DNA of 64,000 nucleotides from Spartobacteria bacterium LR76 (GTDB lineage: Bacteria > Verrucomicrobiota > Verrucomicrobiia > Chthoniobacterales > Terrimicrobiaceae): the NCBI GenBank assembly GCA_003054655.1, contig QAYZ01000015.1:620001-684000 (forward strand), given 5' to 3'. A model generated the notes under the pieces. The model had not been told where the DNA came from. It saw nothing but the letters and a program-made list of their open reading frames with translations, and did no database searches. Position numbers and translations under genes: made by a program. This document shows, piece by piece, positions 1 to 9,165 of this stretch. Numbering within the stretch: the stretch's first letter is position 1; every line of letters starts with the position of its first letter.

Positions 1-689
1 TTCGCAACGCAGGCACGGTGCTCGACAGCCTGGGCATCGACAAGGTGGGCGGCGCGCTGATTGATGTGGGCGTGTCCTCGCACCAGCTCGACACCGCCGG
101 GCGCGGGTTTGCCATGATGAAGGACGGCCCGCTCGACATGCGCATGGACCGCGAAAATCCCCGCACGGCGGCGGATATCGTCAATACCGAGAGCGCCGGC
201 GAGCTGGCCCGGATCTTCCGGGAGTACGGCGAGGAGCCGCGGGCGATGCATATCGCGGCCAGGCTGGTGGCGGCGAGAGAGAAGCGGGCGATCCTGACGA
301 CCTTTGACCTGACGGCGGCCATCGCCTCGATCATCCCGCGCACAGGGCCGAGGCACCCTGCGACCCGTATCTTCCAGGCTCTGCGGATCGCGGTGAACGA
401 CGAGCTCGGGGTCATCCGCGAAGGTCTCGATGTCATCTCGCAGCGGCTGGCGCACGGAGCGCGCTTCGCCGTGATCACGTTCCACTCCCTCGAGGATCGC
501 ATCGTGAAGAACTACTTCCGCGACAAGAGCACCGAGTGGATCGACCGGCCCGAGTGGCCGGAGCCCCGCCGCAATCCTGAACGAATTTTCCGACTCCTGA
601 CACCCCGACCCATCGACCCGTCGAAGGACGAGGTGGAAGCCAACCCACGCTCGCGCAGCGCGAAATTGCGCGTCGTCGAGCGCATCTAA
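1..689 (+). CDS. rsmH: 16S rRNA (cytosine-1402-N4)-methyltransferase RsmH, 5' truncated
   Basis: S-adenosylmethionine-dependent methyltransferase that makes m4C1402 in the decoding centre of 16S rRNA. The reading frame is open through the left window edge (first complete codon at position 3), so the N-terminal SAM-binding part is missing. What remains carries the family blocks: SSHQLD followed by RGF and GPLDMRMD, then the ALRIAVNDEL helix and ITFHSLEDRIVK near the C-terminus. It is the usual first enzyme gene of dcw clusters and is followed after 13 bases by an ftsL-like gene. The assignment is secure; only the true start is unknown. Confidence 0.95.
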   Translation, partial: RNAGTVLDSLGIDKVGGALIDVGVSSHQLDTAGRGFAMMKDGPLDMRMDRENPRTAADIVNTESAGELARIFREYGEEPRAMHIAARLVAAREKRAILTTFDLTAAIASIIPRTGPRHPATRIFQALRIAVNDELGVIREGLDVISQRLAHGARFAVITFHSLEDRIVKNYFRDKSTEWIDRPEWPEPRRNPERIFRLLTPRPIDPSKDEVEANPRSRSAKLRVVERI

Positions 690-702
690 CCTACTGCCGA
701 CC

Positions 703-1071
703 ATGAGCACGAACCGTAGAAAAGAAGTGAACCAGATCCAGTTGGGACCGTTGTTCAAGTGGCTGACGCTTGCCGTGATGATCGGCGGCTGCGGACTGCT
801 CTTCGTGTACGTGAAGAACCAGCAGCACACCCTGGGTCAGGAGACCCGCAAGGTGGAGTTGCAGATGCGTGAGGTGCGTGCCTACAACGAGGTGCTCCTC
901 GCCAAGATCTCCCAGCTCTCCTCCCGGCCGGCGCTGCAGCGCAAACTGGAACAAACTATGGTGGCGCTCGTCCCCATCCAGGATAACTCCATCGCACGGC
1001 TCGTTCCTCCGGTGACGGTGGGCAGCGACGGTCTGCTGCGGACCGCTGCCAACGAGAGGTTCCGCCCGTGA
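703..1071 (+). CDS. ftsL: FtsL-like septum protein
   Basis: A 122-residue protein with a short cytoplasmic N-terminus, one membrane segment at about residues 20-37 and a polar, heptad-like stretch at about 40-85 that should form a coiled coil. This is the architecture of FtsL, which joins FtsB and FtsQ in the divisome. Sequence identity among FtsL proteins is very low, so the call rests on topology, size and position between rsmH and ftsI. The stop codon overlaps the GTG start of the next gene (GTGA). A general septum-formation initiator name would be equally fair. Confidence 0.75.
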   Translation: MSTNRRKEVNQIQLGPLFKWLTLAVMIGGCGLLFVYVKNQQHTLGQETRKVELQMREVRAYNEVLLAKISQLSSRPALQRKLEQTMVALVPIQDNSIARLVPPVTVGSDGLLRTAANERFRP

Positions 1072-2849
1072 GATGGCTGGCCAGACGTCGAGCCGCAGTA
1101 GCCTGTGTCCTGGTAGCCCTGGTCTTCACAGGCTATTCGGCGCGTCTGATCCACCTGCAGGTGGGGATGCACGAGGAGTATTCCGCAATCGCGGCCTCCA
1201 AGCATAGCATCCGCAACACCATACCCGCACGCCGGGGACTCATCACCGATCGCAACGGCGAAATCCTCGCCGCCAACATGCCCGCCCAACGCGTGGTGGC
1301 GGACGGTTCTCACATCAAAGACAAGGCGGCGCTGGTGGCCGAGATCGCCGCGCCGTATCTCGGCATCCCTGTCGCCGAACTGACCGAGCGCCTCGCCCAG
1401 CCGACCAACAAGTACAACGTCATCACTCCCAATCTGGAGGAGGACAAGGCCATCGCGCTCAAGAAGGAACTCGATAAGAAAGGGCTGCGCGGCCTGTATT
1501 TTTACCCGAACAGCGTCCGCACCTATCCGAATGCTTCGATCCTGAGCCATGTGCTCGGCTTCATGAGCCGTAAAAATCCCAGCGACGAAGTGCTCGTCGG
1601 CGTGGATGGCATCGAGCGGAGCATGGAGCAGCAGTTGCACGGCGAAGACGGATTTCGCCACATCGAGCATGATCGCGCGGGTCGTGAACTCGTCGTCTAT
1701 CGCGGCCAGGAAAAGGCTCCTCGCCATGGATCAAATGTCGAACTGACCATCGACATGGCGCTCCAAAGCATCCTCGAAGCCGAACTCGAAAACGCCTATC
1801 GCGAGCTGAAACCCGACACGGCCATCGGCATCATCGCTGATCCGAAGACCGGCGAGATCCTCGCCATGTCCAACCGGCCCACTTTTGACCCGAACAATCT
1901 CAACGAGGCCAAGCCCGATGAGATGAAGAACCGCGCCATCATGGACATGGTGGAGCCGGGTTCCACCTTCAAGATCGTCGTGGCCTCGGGTGCTCTCAAC
2001 GAGCACACCGTCACCGAAAAGACGGAGGTGTACTGCGAGGGCGGGCGATTCCTTTACGGAGGGCGAATCCTCAAGGATCACCACGGATACGGCAACATGA
2101 CCGTCGAGCAGATCCTGATCAAATCCTCCAACATCGGCTCGGCCAAGATGGCCCTCATGATGGGCGACGACAAATATTACGAATACGTGCGGCGGTTCGG
2201 CTTTGGCGAACGCACGGGAGTGGCTCTGCCCGGAGAAATCCCTGGACTGGTCCATCCCCCGGCCCGCTGGGATAAGCTGACGATCACCCGAATGGCGATG
2301 GGACATTCGGTCGCGGTAACGCCGCTGCAGATGGTGATGGGCATGTCGGTGATCGCCAATGGCGGGAAGCTGATGAAGCCGCAGATCGTCCACTCCATCA
2401 AGGATGAGGACGGCCAGGAGGTCTACCGTTTTCAGCCGGAAGTGATGCGGCAGGTCATTCCCGAGTCGACGGCGCACTTCATCGCCAAGGCGCTCGCGGG
2501 TGTCTGCGACGATGGAGGCACAGCCACCCTGGCCCGCGTGAACGGTTTCGACGTGGCGGGCAAGACCGGCACCGCCCAGAAGGTGAATCCCAAAGGGGGC
2601 TACATGGAGGGCAAGTATGTGGTGTCCTTCCTGGGATTCATGCCGGCACAGGACCCGCGTTTCGTCTGCCTCATCATGATTGACAACGCCAAGATCTCAT
2701 CGGGCCTGAACTACGGCGGACTCGTCGCCGCACCGATTTTCTCCCGAGTCGCGGAAAAGACCGCCCGTTACCTCGACCTCGTCCCGACTGCTCCTTCCAT
2801 GCTGCCTATCGCATTCTCCGAACCATCCAGCAGAAAGGTCACGCAATGA
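1068..2849 (+). CDS. ftsI: Penicillin-binding protein 2/3, septal transpeptidase FtsI
   Basis: A class B penicillin-binding protein of 593 residues that cross-links septal peptidoglycan in the periplasm. There is an N-terminal membrane anchor (about residues 8-25), a dimerisation domain and a C-terminal transpeptidase domain. The three active-site motifs are visible: STFK with nucleophile S299 and K302, SSN at 353-355, and KTGTAQK starting at K499. No PASTA repeats are present. The start is GTG, overlapping the ftsL stop, and the stop overlaps the murE start (ATGA), so translation is probably coupled. It should work with FtsW, encoded further down the cluster. Confidence 0.93.
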   Translation: MRWLARRRAAVACVLVALVFTGYSARLIHLQVGMHEEYSAIAASKHSIRNTIPARRGLITDRNGEILAANMPAQRVVADGSHIKDKAALVAEIAAPYLGIPVAELTERLAQPTNKYNVITPNLEEDKAIALKKELDKKGLRGLYFYPNSVRTYPNASILSHVLGFMSRKNPSDEVLVGVDGIERSMEQQLHGEDGFRHIEHDRAGRELVVYRGQEKAPRHGSNVELTIDMALQSILEAELENAYRELKPDTAIGIIADPKTGEILAMSNRPTFDPNNLNEAKPDEMKNRAIMDMVEPGSTFKIVVASGALNEHTVTEKTEVYCEGGRFLYGGRILKDHHGYGNMTVEQILIKSSNIGSAKMALMMGDDKYYEYVRRFGFGERTGVALPGEIPGLVHPPARWDKLTITRMAMGHSVAVTPLQMVMGMSVIANGGKLMKPQIVHSIKDEDGQEVYRFQPEVMRQVIPESTAHFIAKALAGVCDDGGTATLARVNGFDVAGKTGTAQKVNPKGGYMEGKYVVSFLGFMPAQDPRFVCLIMIDNAKISSGLNYGGLVAAPIFSRVAEKTARYLDLVPTAPSMLPIAFSEPSSRKVTQ

Positions 2850-4336
2850 GCATGCCCTTGTCGCAGCTCCTCTCAGCCGCCGGACTCCCCCACGCCGTCG
2901 CGAGTCCGAACCTGACCATCGAATCCCTTTGCTACGATTCCCGAAAGGTGAAGCCTGGCGCCCTGTTCTTTGCCCTGAAAGGGGCGAAGGCCGACGGCGG
3001 CGCCTTTGTCGCGCAGGCTGCCGAATTGGGGGCGGTTGCGATCGTCTCCGACGCTGCCTCGTCAGCCTGCGCGCTTCCTTTCATCGTAGTGCCTGATCCG
3101 CGTGCGACCATGGCCGACCTCGCGGCGGCCTTTTACGGACGTCCGTCGGATTTCCTCAAGACCATGGGAGTCACCGGCACGAACGGCAAGACGACCACGG
3201 CCTTCCTGGTGAAGCATCTGCTCGACTGGGACCAGCGCCGCTGCGGCCTGCTCGGGACGATCAAGTACGCCGTCGGCGACCTGGAAATCGACGCCCCGCG
3301 CACGACGCCGGAGTCGATCGACCTCCAGGAGCTCCTCGCCCGCATGGTGAACTCGGGCAGCAAGGCCGTGGCGATGGAGGTGTCCAGCCATGCGCTGGTG
3401 CAGCATCGCGTGCGCGGCATTGAGTTTGACACGGCGGTCTTCACGAATCTCACGCAGGATCATCTCGACTACCACAAGACGATGGAGAAGTACTTCGATG
3501 CGAAGGCGCTTCTCTTCGACGGTCTCGCCAAGCAGACGAAAAAGCGCGGCAAAGCGGTGATCAACGGCGACGAACGCTATGGCCGCATGCTGGCCGAGCG
3601 CACGGCCAAGAAGGGCGTGCAGGTCATCACCTACGGGCAGGGTGTGGGCATGGACTACCGTGCGACGGACGTGCGCTTCGACGCGACGGGCAGTTCGTTC
3701 CACCTTGAGGCAAAGGGCAGGAAATACCTCGTCCGCCCCCCTCTGATCGGAGCCTTCAATATCTACAACGCGCTGGCCGCCCTCGCCGCGGCCTCGTCGA
3801 TGGGCATGGAACTGCGCGCCGCCGTGGCCGCAATCGCCCAGGCCCCGCAGGTGCCGGGCCGCCTCGAGCGCGTGCCGGTGAAGCGGAGCTTCCAGGTCTT
3901 CGTCGACTACGCGCACACCGACGACGCGCTGCGCAATGTCCTGCGCACCTTGCGCAACCTGAATCCGCCGCGCCTCATCACGGTCTTTGGCTGCGGCGGA
4001 GACCGCGACCGCGCCAAGCGTCCGCTCATGGCGGCGGCGGCCGAGGAGTTCTCCGACTGGACGATTCTCACCTCCGACAACCCGCGCACGGAAGACCCCG
4101 AGCGCATCCTCGCCGACGTGGCAAAGGGATTCCGAGGCCAGCGGCACGAGCAGGTCCTTGACCGGGCTGAGGCAATACAAAAGGCCGTCACCCTCGCAGG
4201 CCCCGGCGACATCGTGCTCATCGCGGGCAAGGGACACGAGACCTACCAGGAATTTGCGGATCGCAAGGTGCCCTTTGACGACGTGACGGTGGCTGCCCGT
4301 GCGGTCGAGGCCAAGCGCGTGGAGGTGGAGGAATAA
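2846..4336 (+). CDS. murE: UDP-MurNAc-tripeptide synthetase MurE, meso-DAP type
   Basis: Cytoplasmic Mur ligase of 496 residues adding the third amino acid to UDP-MurNAc-L-Ala-D-Glu. The P-loop reads TGTNGKTT (about residues 108-115). The DNPR motif at residues 411-414 is the signature that separates meso-diaminopimelate-adding MurE from lysine-adding enzymes, so a Gram-negative type stem peptide is inferred. The length is normal for the family. The gene overlaps ftsI by four bases and is three bases from murF. Confidence 0.95.
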   Translation: MSMPLSQLLSAAGLPHAVASPNLTIESLCYDSRKVKPGALFFALKGAKADGGAFVAQAAELGAVAIVSDAASSACALPFIVVPDPRATMADLAAAFYGRPSDFLKTMGVTGTNGKTTTAFLVKHLLDWDQRRCGLLGTIKYAVGDLEIDAPRTTPESIDLQELLARMVNSGSKAVAMEVSSHALVQHRVRGIEFDTAVFTNLTQDHLDYHKTMEKYFDAKALLFDGLAKQTKKRGKAVINGDERYGRMLAERTAKKGVQVITYGQGVGMDYRATDVRFDATGSSFHLEAKGRKYLVRPPLIGAFNIYNALAALAAASSMGMELRAAVAAIAQAPQVPGRLERVPVKRSFQVFVDYAHTDDALRNVLRTLRNLNPPRLITVFGCGGDRDRAKRPLMAAAAEEFSDWTILTSDNPRTEDPERILADVAKGFRGQRHEQVLDRAEAIQKAVTLAGPGDIVLIAGKGHETYQEFADRKVPFDDVTVAARAVEAKRVEVEE

Positions 4337-4339
4337 CAA

Positions 4340-5704
4340 ATGGACTGGCTCTCTCTTTCGGAAGTCGCCGACATGACCGGGGGTACGCTGACAGGCAGCG
4401 GCTCGCGGACGGTGCGGCGCATTTCGAAAGACACCCGCACCCTCGTACCCGGCGACCTGTACCTGGCGCTGCGTGGGGAAGCCCACGACGGCAACCTGTA
4501 CGCGCGCGCGGCCATCGAGAAGGGCGCGGCGGCAGCCATCCTCGACCGGCCCGACGCGGCGGGCGAACTGCCCCAGGATTTTCCCGTCATCATCGTGCCC
4601 GACTCGCTCACGGCCCTGCAGCGCATGGCCAGTGCGTGGCGCGACCGGCTCGCCATCAAGGTGGCATGCATCACGGGCAGCAGCGGCAAAACGAGCACGA
4701 AGGAATTCACCGCCGCCGTCCTCTCCGTGCGCTACCGCGTCACGAAGACCGAGGGCAACCTGAACAACCACATCGGCCTGCCGCTTTCCATCCTCGCCGC
4801 CTCCTCCGCCGACGATGCGGCGGTGTGGGAGCTGGGCATGAACCACGCGGGGGAAATCGCTCCCCTCGCCGACCTCGCCCGCCCCGATCTCGGCATCATC
4901 ACCAACATCGGCGTGGCCCATATCGAGTACCTCGGTTCCCGCCAGGGAATCGCCGCCGAGAAGGGCGCACTGCTCGCCGCGCTCGGCCCGAATGCCTCTG
5001 CGGTGCTGCCCAATGAGGACGACTTTGCCGACTATCTCGTCTCCCGCACGAAGGCCCGCGTGATCCGGGCCGGGCTGGAGGGCGGCCAGGTGATGGCGGC
5101 GAATATTTCCATGGATGTCGACGGGTGCCGGTTCACGATCTGCGCCGAGGGGGAGCAACTCCCCGCGTACCTGCCCGCGCCCGGCGTACACATGGTCAAA
5201 AACGCGCTGCTCGCCGCAGCGACCGGACTGGAGTTCGGACTTTCTCTTGAGGAATGCGTCGAGGGACTCGCCACCGCCCGGCTCACCGGCGGGCGGCTCA
5301 CGCGCAAGATGATCCGCGAGGTGACGGTGCTCGACGACACTTACAATGCAAACCCCGATTCGATGAAAGCCGCACTGGCCACGCTGGCGGCGCTGCCCGG
5401 CAAGGGCAAACGGGTCGCCGTGCTCGGTCGCATGGGCGAACTCGGGGAACATGCAGAAGAAGGTTATCGAACAGTTGGCACAACGGCGGCAAATACGGTA
5501 CAAACCCTGATCGCAGTTGGCCCGGAGACTGCTCCAATGAAAGAAGCCGCCCGCAGTGGTGGCATGAGCGATTTGCACACCGTCGAGTCCCCCGAGGAAG
5601 CGGCGGCCCTCCTGAGGCAGATCCTCGGCCCGGGCGACATCGTGCTGGTGAAAGGCAGCCGGGCTGCCCGCATGGAGCGCGTCATCCAATCCTTTGAAAA
5701 CTAA
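4340..5704 (+). CDS. murF: UDP-MurNAc-tripeptide--D-Ala-D-Ala ligase MurF
   Basis: Mur ligase of 454 residues that joins the D-Ala-D-Ala dipeptide made by Ddl to the UDP-MurNAc-tripeptide. The ATP-binding loop is GSSGKTSTKE starting near residue 113, where MurF proteins commonly have GS-GKT rather than GTNGKT. It also has the central NHIGLP block after the conserved N-L-N and the C-terminal DDTYNANPDS segment typical of MurF. It sits between murE and mraY and its TAA stop shares a base with the mraY start. Confidence 0.95.
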   Translation: MDWLSLSEVADMTGGTLTGSGSRTVRRISKDTRTLVPGDLYLALRGEAHDGNLYARAAIEKGAAAAILDRPDAAGELPQDFPVIIVPDSLTALQRMASAWRDRLAIKVACITGSSGKTSTKEFTAAVLSVRYRVTKTEGNLNNHIGLPLSILAASSADDAAVWELGMNHAGEIAPLADLARPDLGIITNIGVAHIEYLGSRQGIAAEKGALLAALGPNASAVLPNEDDFADYLVSRTKARVIRAGLEGGQVMAANISMDVDGCRFTICAEGEQLPAYLPAPGVHMVKNALLAAATGLEFGLSLEECVEGLATARLTGGRLTRKMIREVTVLDDTYNANPDSMKAALATLAALPGKGKRVAVLGRMGELGEHAEEGYRTVGTTAANTVQTLIAVGPETAPMKEAARSGGMSDLHTVESPEEAAALLRQILGPGDIVLVKGSRAARMERVIQSFEN

Positions 5705-6840
5705 TGCTTTCCTATCTTGCCAACCTCAGTGAATGGGCGCTGAAGAGCGGTCACGACAGTGACTTCTTCAAGGCCCTGAACGTGTTTTCCTACATCACGT
5801 TCCGCGCCATCTGCGCCGCCGCGACGGCGTTTCTCATCTCGATCATCTGCGGCAACTGGGTGATCCGCAAACTGATCTCGCTCAAGTTTGGCCAGCCCGT
5901 GCGCAGCAAGGAAGAGGTGCACAAGCTGTACGAGCTGCACGGTGCGAAAAAAGGCACCCCGACCATGGGAGGACTGCTCATCATCGGCTCCATCGTGATC
6001 TCGGTGGCGCTGTGGGCCAGGCCGGAGAATCCCTACGTGTGGATCGTGATGTTCAGCACGCTGTTTCTCGGCGCGATCGGTTTTTACGACGATTGGTTGA
6101 AGGTCACGAAGAAGAGCTCGGCAGGCATCAGCAGCCGGCAGAAGTTCCTCCTCCAGTGCATCCTTGCGGCGGCGTTTGCAGCGTTCTTCCTCTTCTCGCC
6201 TGATCCAAAGGTGCGCGAGATGGCGACGAAGCTTTACATCCCCTTCATGAAGGATCCGCTGATCTTCAGCCTGCCGATCCTCATCCCGGCCTTTTACCTC
6301 CTCGTGATCGTGGGCACGTCCAACGCGGTGAACCTCACCGACGGACTCGATGGACTCGCCACGGGCTGCACGGCGACGGTCGCCTCGGCCTACGCGCTGC
6401 TGGCCTACCTCGCGGGCAACGTGAAGGCGGCGGAGTATCTCCAGATCCCCTTTGTCACCTACTCGGGCGAGTTGACCATCGTGTGCGCGGCGCTGCTCGG
6501 CGCGTGCCTGGGGTTCCTCTGGTGGAACGCGCATCCGGCCAAGGTGTTCATGGGCGACACGGGTTCGCTGGCCATCGGCGGCATGCTCGGCGCGGTGGCG
6601 ATCTGCGCCAAGCAGGAACTGCTGCTCGTGATCGTGGGCGGCGTCTTTGTGATCGAGGCGATGTCGGTGATCCTGCAGGTCGCGAGCTTCAAGCTCACGG
6701 GCAAGCGGATCATCAAGATGTCGCCCCTGCACCATCATTTTGAACTGAGCGGCTGGAAGGAAAACACGGTGATCGTGCGCTTCTGGATCATGTCCGTGAT
6801 CTGCGCCCTGCTCGGCCTGGCAACCTTGAAACTCCGATGA
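5704..6840 (+). CDS. mraY: Phospho-MurNAc-pentapeptide translocase MraY
   Basis: Polytopic membrane enzyme of 378 residues that transfers phospho-MurNAc-pentapeptide to undecaprenyl phosphate, giving lipid I. About ten hydrophobic segments alternate with the conserved cytoplasmic loops: GTPTMGG near residue 82, the DDW-K aspartate pair near 130, NLTDGLDGLA, FMGDTGSLAIGG and the histidine-rich PLHHHFE near the end. The family is unambiguous. The start is inside the murF stop (TAATG) and the stop overlaps murD (ATGA). Confidence 0.96.
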   Translation: MLSYLANLSEWALKSGHDSDFFKALNVFSYITFRAICAAATAFLISIICGNWVIRKLISLKFGQPVRSKEEVHKLYELHGAKKGTPTMGGLLIIGSIVISVALWARPENPYVWIVMFSTLFLGAIGFYDDWLKVTKKSSAGISSRQKFLLQCILAAAFAAFFLFSPDPKVREMATKLYIPFMKDPLIFSLPILIPAFYLLVIVGTSNAVNLTDGLDGLATGCTATVASAYALLAYLAGNVKAAEYLQIPFVTYSGELTIVCAALLGACLGFLWWNAHPAKVFMGDTGSLAIGGMLGAVAICAKQELLLVIVGGVFVIEAMSVILQVASFKLTGKRIIKMSPLHHHFELSGWKENTVIVRFWIMSVICALLGLATLKLR

Positions 6841-8153
6841 TCTACTCTGGAAAAACCGCAGTCGTGCTCGGCCTCGGCCACAGCGGCGAGGCTGCCGCGC
6901 TCCTTCTCAGCGAGGAAGGCGCGACCGTGACCGTGTGTGAAAGCCTGGAGACTCCGAGCCTGCGCGAGCGGGCGGCGAAGCTCGAGGCGCAAGGCATCAA
7001 GGTGCTCTTCGGCGCAGCGGCGGACACGGACCCGACGGAGTACGACGTGTGTATCCTCAGCCCCGGCATCGACCCCGTCGTGCCGCTGGTGCAGAACGTG
7101 ATCGCCAAGCGCATCCCGATCATCGGCGAGCTGGAGCTGGCCTACGAAGAGTGCCTCTGCCCGGTCATCGCCATCACCGGAACGAACGGCAAGACGACGA
7201 CGACCGAGCTGACGACCGAGATGCTGAAAGGCTGCGGCCTGCGCACGATGTCGAGCGGCAACATCGGCCTGCCCTTTGCCACCGCGGTAAAGCGCAGCCA
7301 TGAACTCGACGTGATGGTGCTGGAGGTCAGCTCGTTCCAGTTGGAAACGATCAAGGCCTTTCGCCCGCAAGTGTCGGCGTGGCTCAACCTGAGTCCGAAC
7401 CACCTCGACCGCTATCCCGGCATGACCGAGTATCGCGACGCGAAGCTGCGCATCTTTGAGAACCAGACGGCGGAGGATTTTGCCGTGGTCAACGCGCGGG
7501 ACGAACTCCCGGAGATCGCCGCAAAGAAGCTGACCTTCAGCGCATACACGGACGAGGCGGATTTCACCCTGCGCGACTCGGTGATCTATTTCCGCGGCGA
7601 GCCCGTCCTGGACCAGCGCAAGACAAAGCTGCCCGGCATCCACAACGCGGAAAACCTCATGGCCGCGCTGGCGATGGGGTATGCCTTCGGCCTCGACTTT
7701 GACAAGATGGCGGCGGCGGTGACCGAGTACACGGCCCCGGCGCATCGTTGCGAGTTTGTGCGCACGCTGAACGGCGTGCGTTTCGTAAACGACTCCAAGG
7801 CGACCAATCTCGACTCCGTCGAAAAGGCGATCCTTTCCCAGGAGGGTTCGCTCGTATTGATCGCGGGAGGCAAGGACAAGGGCTTTGAGTTTGATCCCAT
7901 CGCCCCGCTCATCCGGGGGCGGGTGAACGCGGCGGTGCTCATCGGCGAGATGAAGGAACGCATCGCAAAATCCTGGTCCGGCGTGCCGGTGCAACTGGCC
8001 GACACCCTCGAGGAAGCCGTCGAGAAGGCGCGCGCGGTCGCGCAACCCGGCGACACCGTCCTGTTTTCCCCCGGCACCTCGTCCTACGACATGTTCCGCA
8101 ACTACGGCGAACGCGGCAATCGCTTCAAGGAAGCCGTCAACGCCCTGAACTAA
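6837..8153 (+). CDS. murD: UDP-MurNAc-L-alanine--D-glutamate ligase MurD
   Basis: Mur ligase of 438 residues that adds D-glutamate to UDP-MurNAc-L-Ala in the cytoplasm. An N-terminal Rossmann-like domain (GLGHSGEAAA) is followed by the P-loop GTNGKTTTTE from about residue 115, LNLSPNHLDRY in the central domain, and the C-terminal NDSKATN and AGGKDKG blocks characteristic of MurD. It is downstream of mraY with a four-base overlap. A 37-base gap then separates it from the LysM gene. Confidence 0.95.
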   Translation: MIYSGKTAVVLGLGHSGEAAALLLSEEGATVTVCESLETPSLRERAAKLEAQGIKVLFGAAADTDPTEYDVCILSPGIDPVVPLVQNVIAKRIPIIGELELAYEECLCPVIAITGTNGKTTTTELTTEMLKGCGLRTMSSGNIGLPFATAVKRSHELDVMVLEVSSFQLETIKAFRPQVSAWLNLSPNHLDRYPGMTEYRDAKLRIFENQTAEDFAVVNARDELPEIAAKKLTFSAYTDEADFTLRDSVIYFRGEPVLDQRKTKLPGIHNAENLMAALAMGYAFGLDFDKMAAAVTEYTAPAHRCEFVRTLNGVRFVNDSKATNLDSVEKAILSQEGSLVLIAGGKDKGFEFDPIAPLIRGRVNAAVLIGEMKERIAKSWSGVPVQLADTLEEAVEKARAVAQPGDTVLFSPGTSSYDMFRNYGERGNRFKEAVNALN

Positions 8154-8190
8154 AACGAATCACGAACCCTAACGGATAAGCAAAGAAGCC

Positions 8191-9099
8191 ATGAAAATGA
8201 AAAAAGTCGTGAGAATGCCATTGCGCCGCGCTCCACAGCGCCCCCGCCCGCAGGCGGCCCAGCCGATGCGCGCCCGGACGGCGACGGTCGATGAGGCCTA
8301 CGATGACGAGGAGGAGGATTACGGTGGCGAGGCCGAGCCGAACATGAAGTTCTCGCATGCCGTGGTCGTCGTGCTCGTGCTGCACCTCATCGCGGTCGGC
8401 GGCATCTTTGCCTTCAACTCGATCAAGGCCAGGCAGACGGCCGACGCCAAGAGCGGCAAGTCTGCGGCAGTCTCCACGACACCCAATACCGCGACGACCG
8501 CCAACGAACCGGAAGTCGCCCCAGCCGACGTGCCAGCCAAGACGGCAACCGCCCCGGTGAAACCGCAGAACCTCGACAGTTGGATCGGGCGCTCGCACAC
8601 CGTGCAGGCAGGCGAGACGCTCTCCCGCATCGCGGCGCAGTACAAGGTGACCGTCAGCGCGATCGAAAAAGCCAACGAGATCACGAGCTACTCCACGCTG
8701 GTGGTCGGCCAGGTGCTGAAGATCCCGCCCACGGGCGCTCCGGAGACGAAACAGACAGCTCCCGCCTCGACCGTGAAGCAAGAAGCCGCTCCCGTCAAAG
8801 CCCCCGCTGCCACAGGCACGATCAGCTCTGCCACACGGCCGGCGACGACGGCTGCAACCGCCACGACAACCGAAACCAGCAAGCCCGCTCCCGTCGTGAC
8901 CGAGACGGAAACTGACACGCCGGGCGCACACGGTACAGCCTCGGGTGATATCTACACGGTGGCCAAGGGCGACAATCCCTACTCCATCGCGAAGAAACTC
9001 CACGTGAGCTACACCGATCTGCTTGCCGTCAACGACATCAAAGACCCGACGAAAATCCAGATCGGCCAGAAACTGAAGATTCCCGCAAAGAAGAACTAA
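8191..9099 (+). CDS. Membrane-anchored protein with two LysM domains
   Basis: A 302-residue protein with an Arg/Pro-rich, then acidic cytoplasmic N-terminus, one membrane segment at about residues 53-75, a long Thr/Pro/Ala-rich linker, and two LysM modules at about 133-177 and 254-298 separated by another low-complexity linker. LysM modules bind the GlcNAc backbone of peptidoglycan, so the protein should span the inner membrane and touch the wall. Its position between murD and ftsW suggests a structural or regulatory role at the septum. No catalytic domain is visible, so it is not an obvious hydrolase. Domains are clear; the role is inferred. Confidence 0.85.
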   Translation: MKMKKVVRMPLRRAPQRPRPQAAQPMRARTATVDEAYDDEEEDYGGEAEPNMKFSHAVVVVLVLHLIAVGGIFAFNSIKARQTADAKSGKSAAVSTTPNTATTANEPEVAPADVPAKTATAPVKPQNLDSWIGRSHTVQAGETLSRIAAQYKVTVSAIEKANEITSYSTLVVGQVLKIPPTGAPETKQTAPASTVKQEAAPVKAPAATGTISSATRPATTAATATTTETSKPAPVVTETETDTPGAHGTASGDIYTVAKGDNPYSIAKKLHVSYTDLLAVNDIKDPTKIQIGQKLKIPAKKN

Positions 9100-9165
9100 A
9101 CAACCCGACCGCCGATACATAACGCCCCAGGCCGGCCAGCCCGGCCTGAAGCCGTTTCCCGGATC

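Noticed and set aside
3062..5689. 875-codon minus-strand open frame opposite murE and murF
   Set aside because: Antisense shadow with Arg/His-rich composition and no domain; murE and murF are certain on the plus strand.
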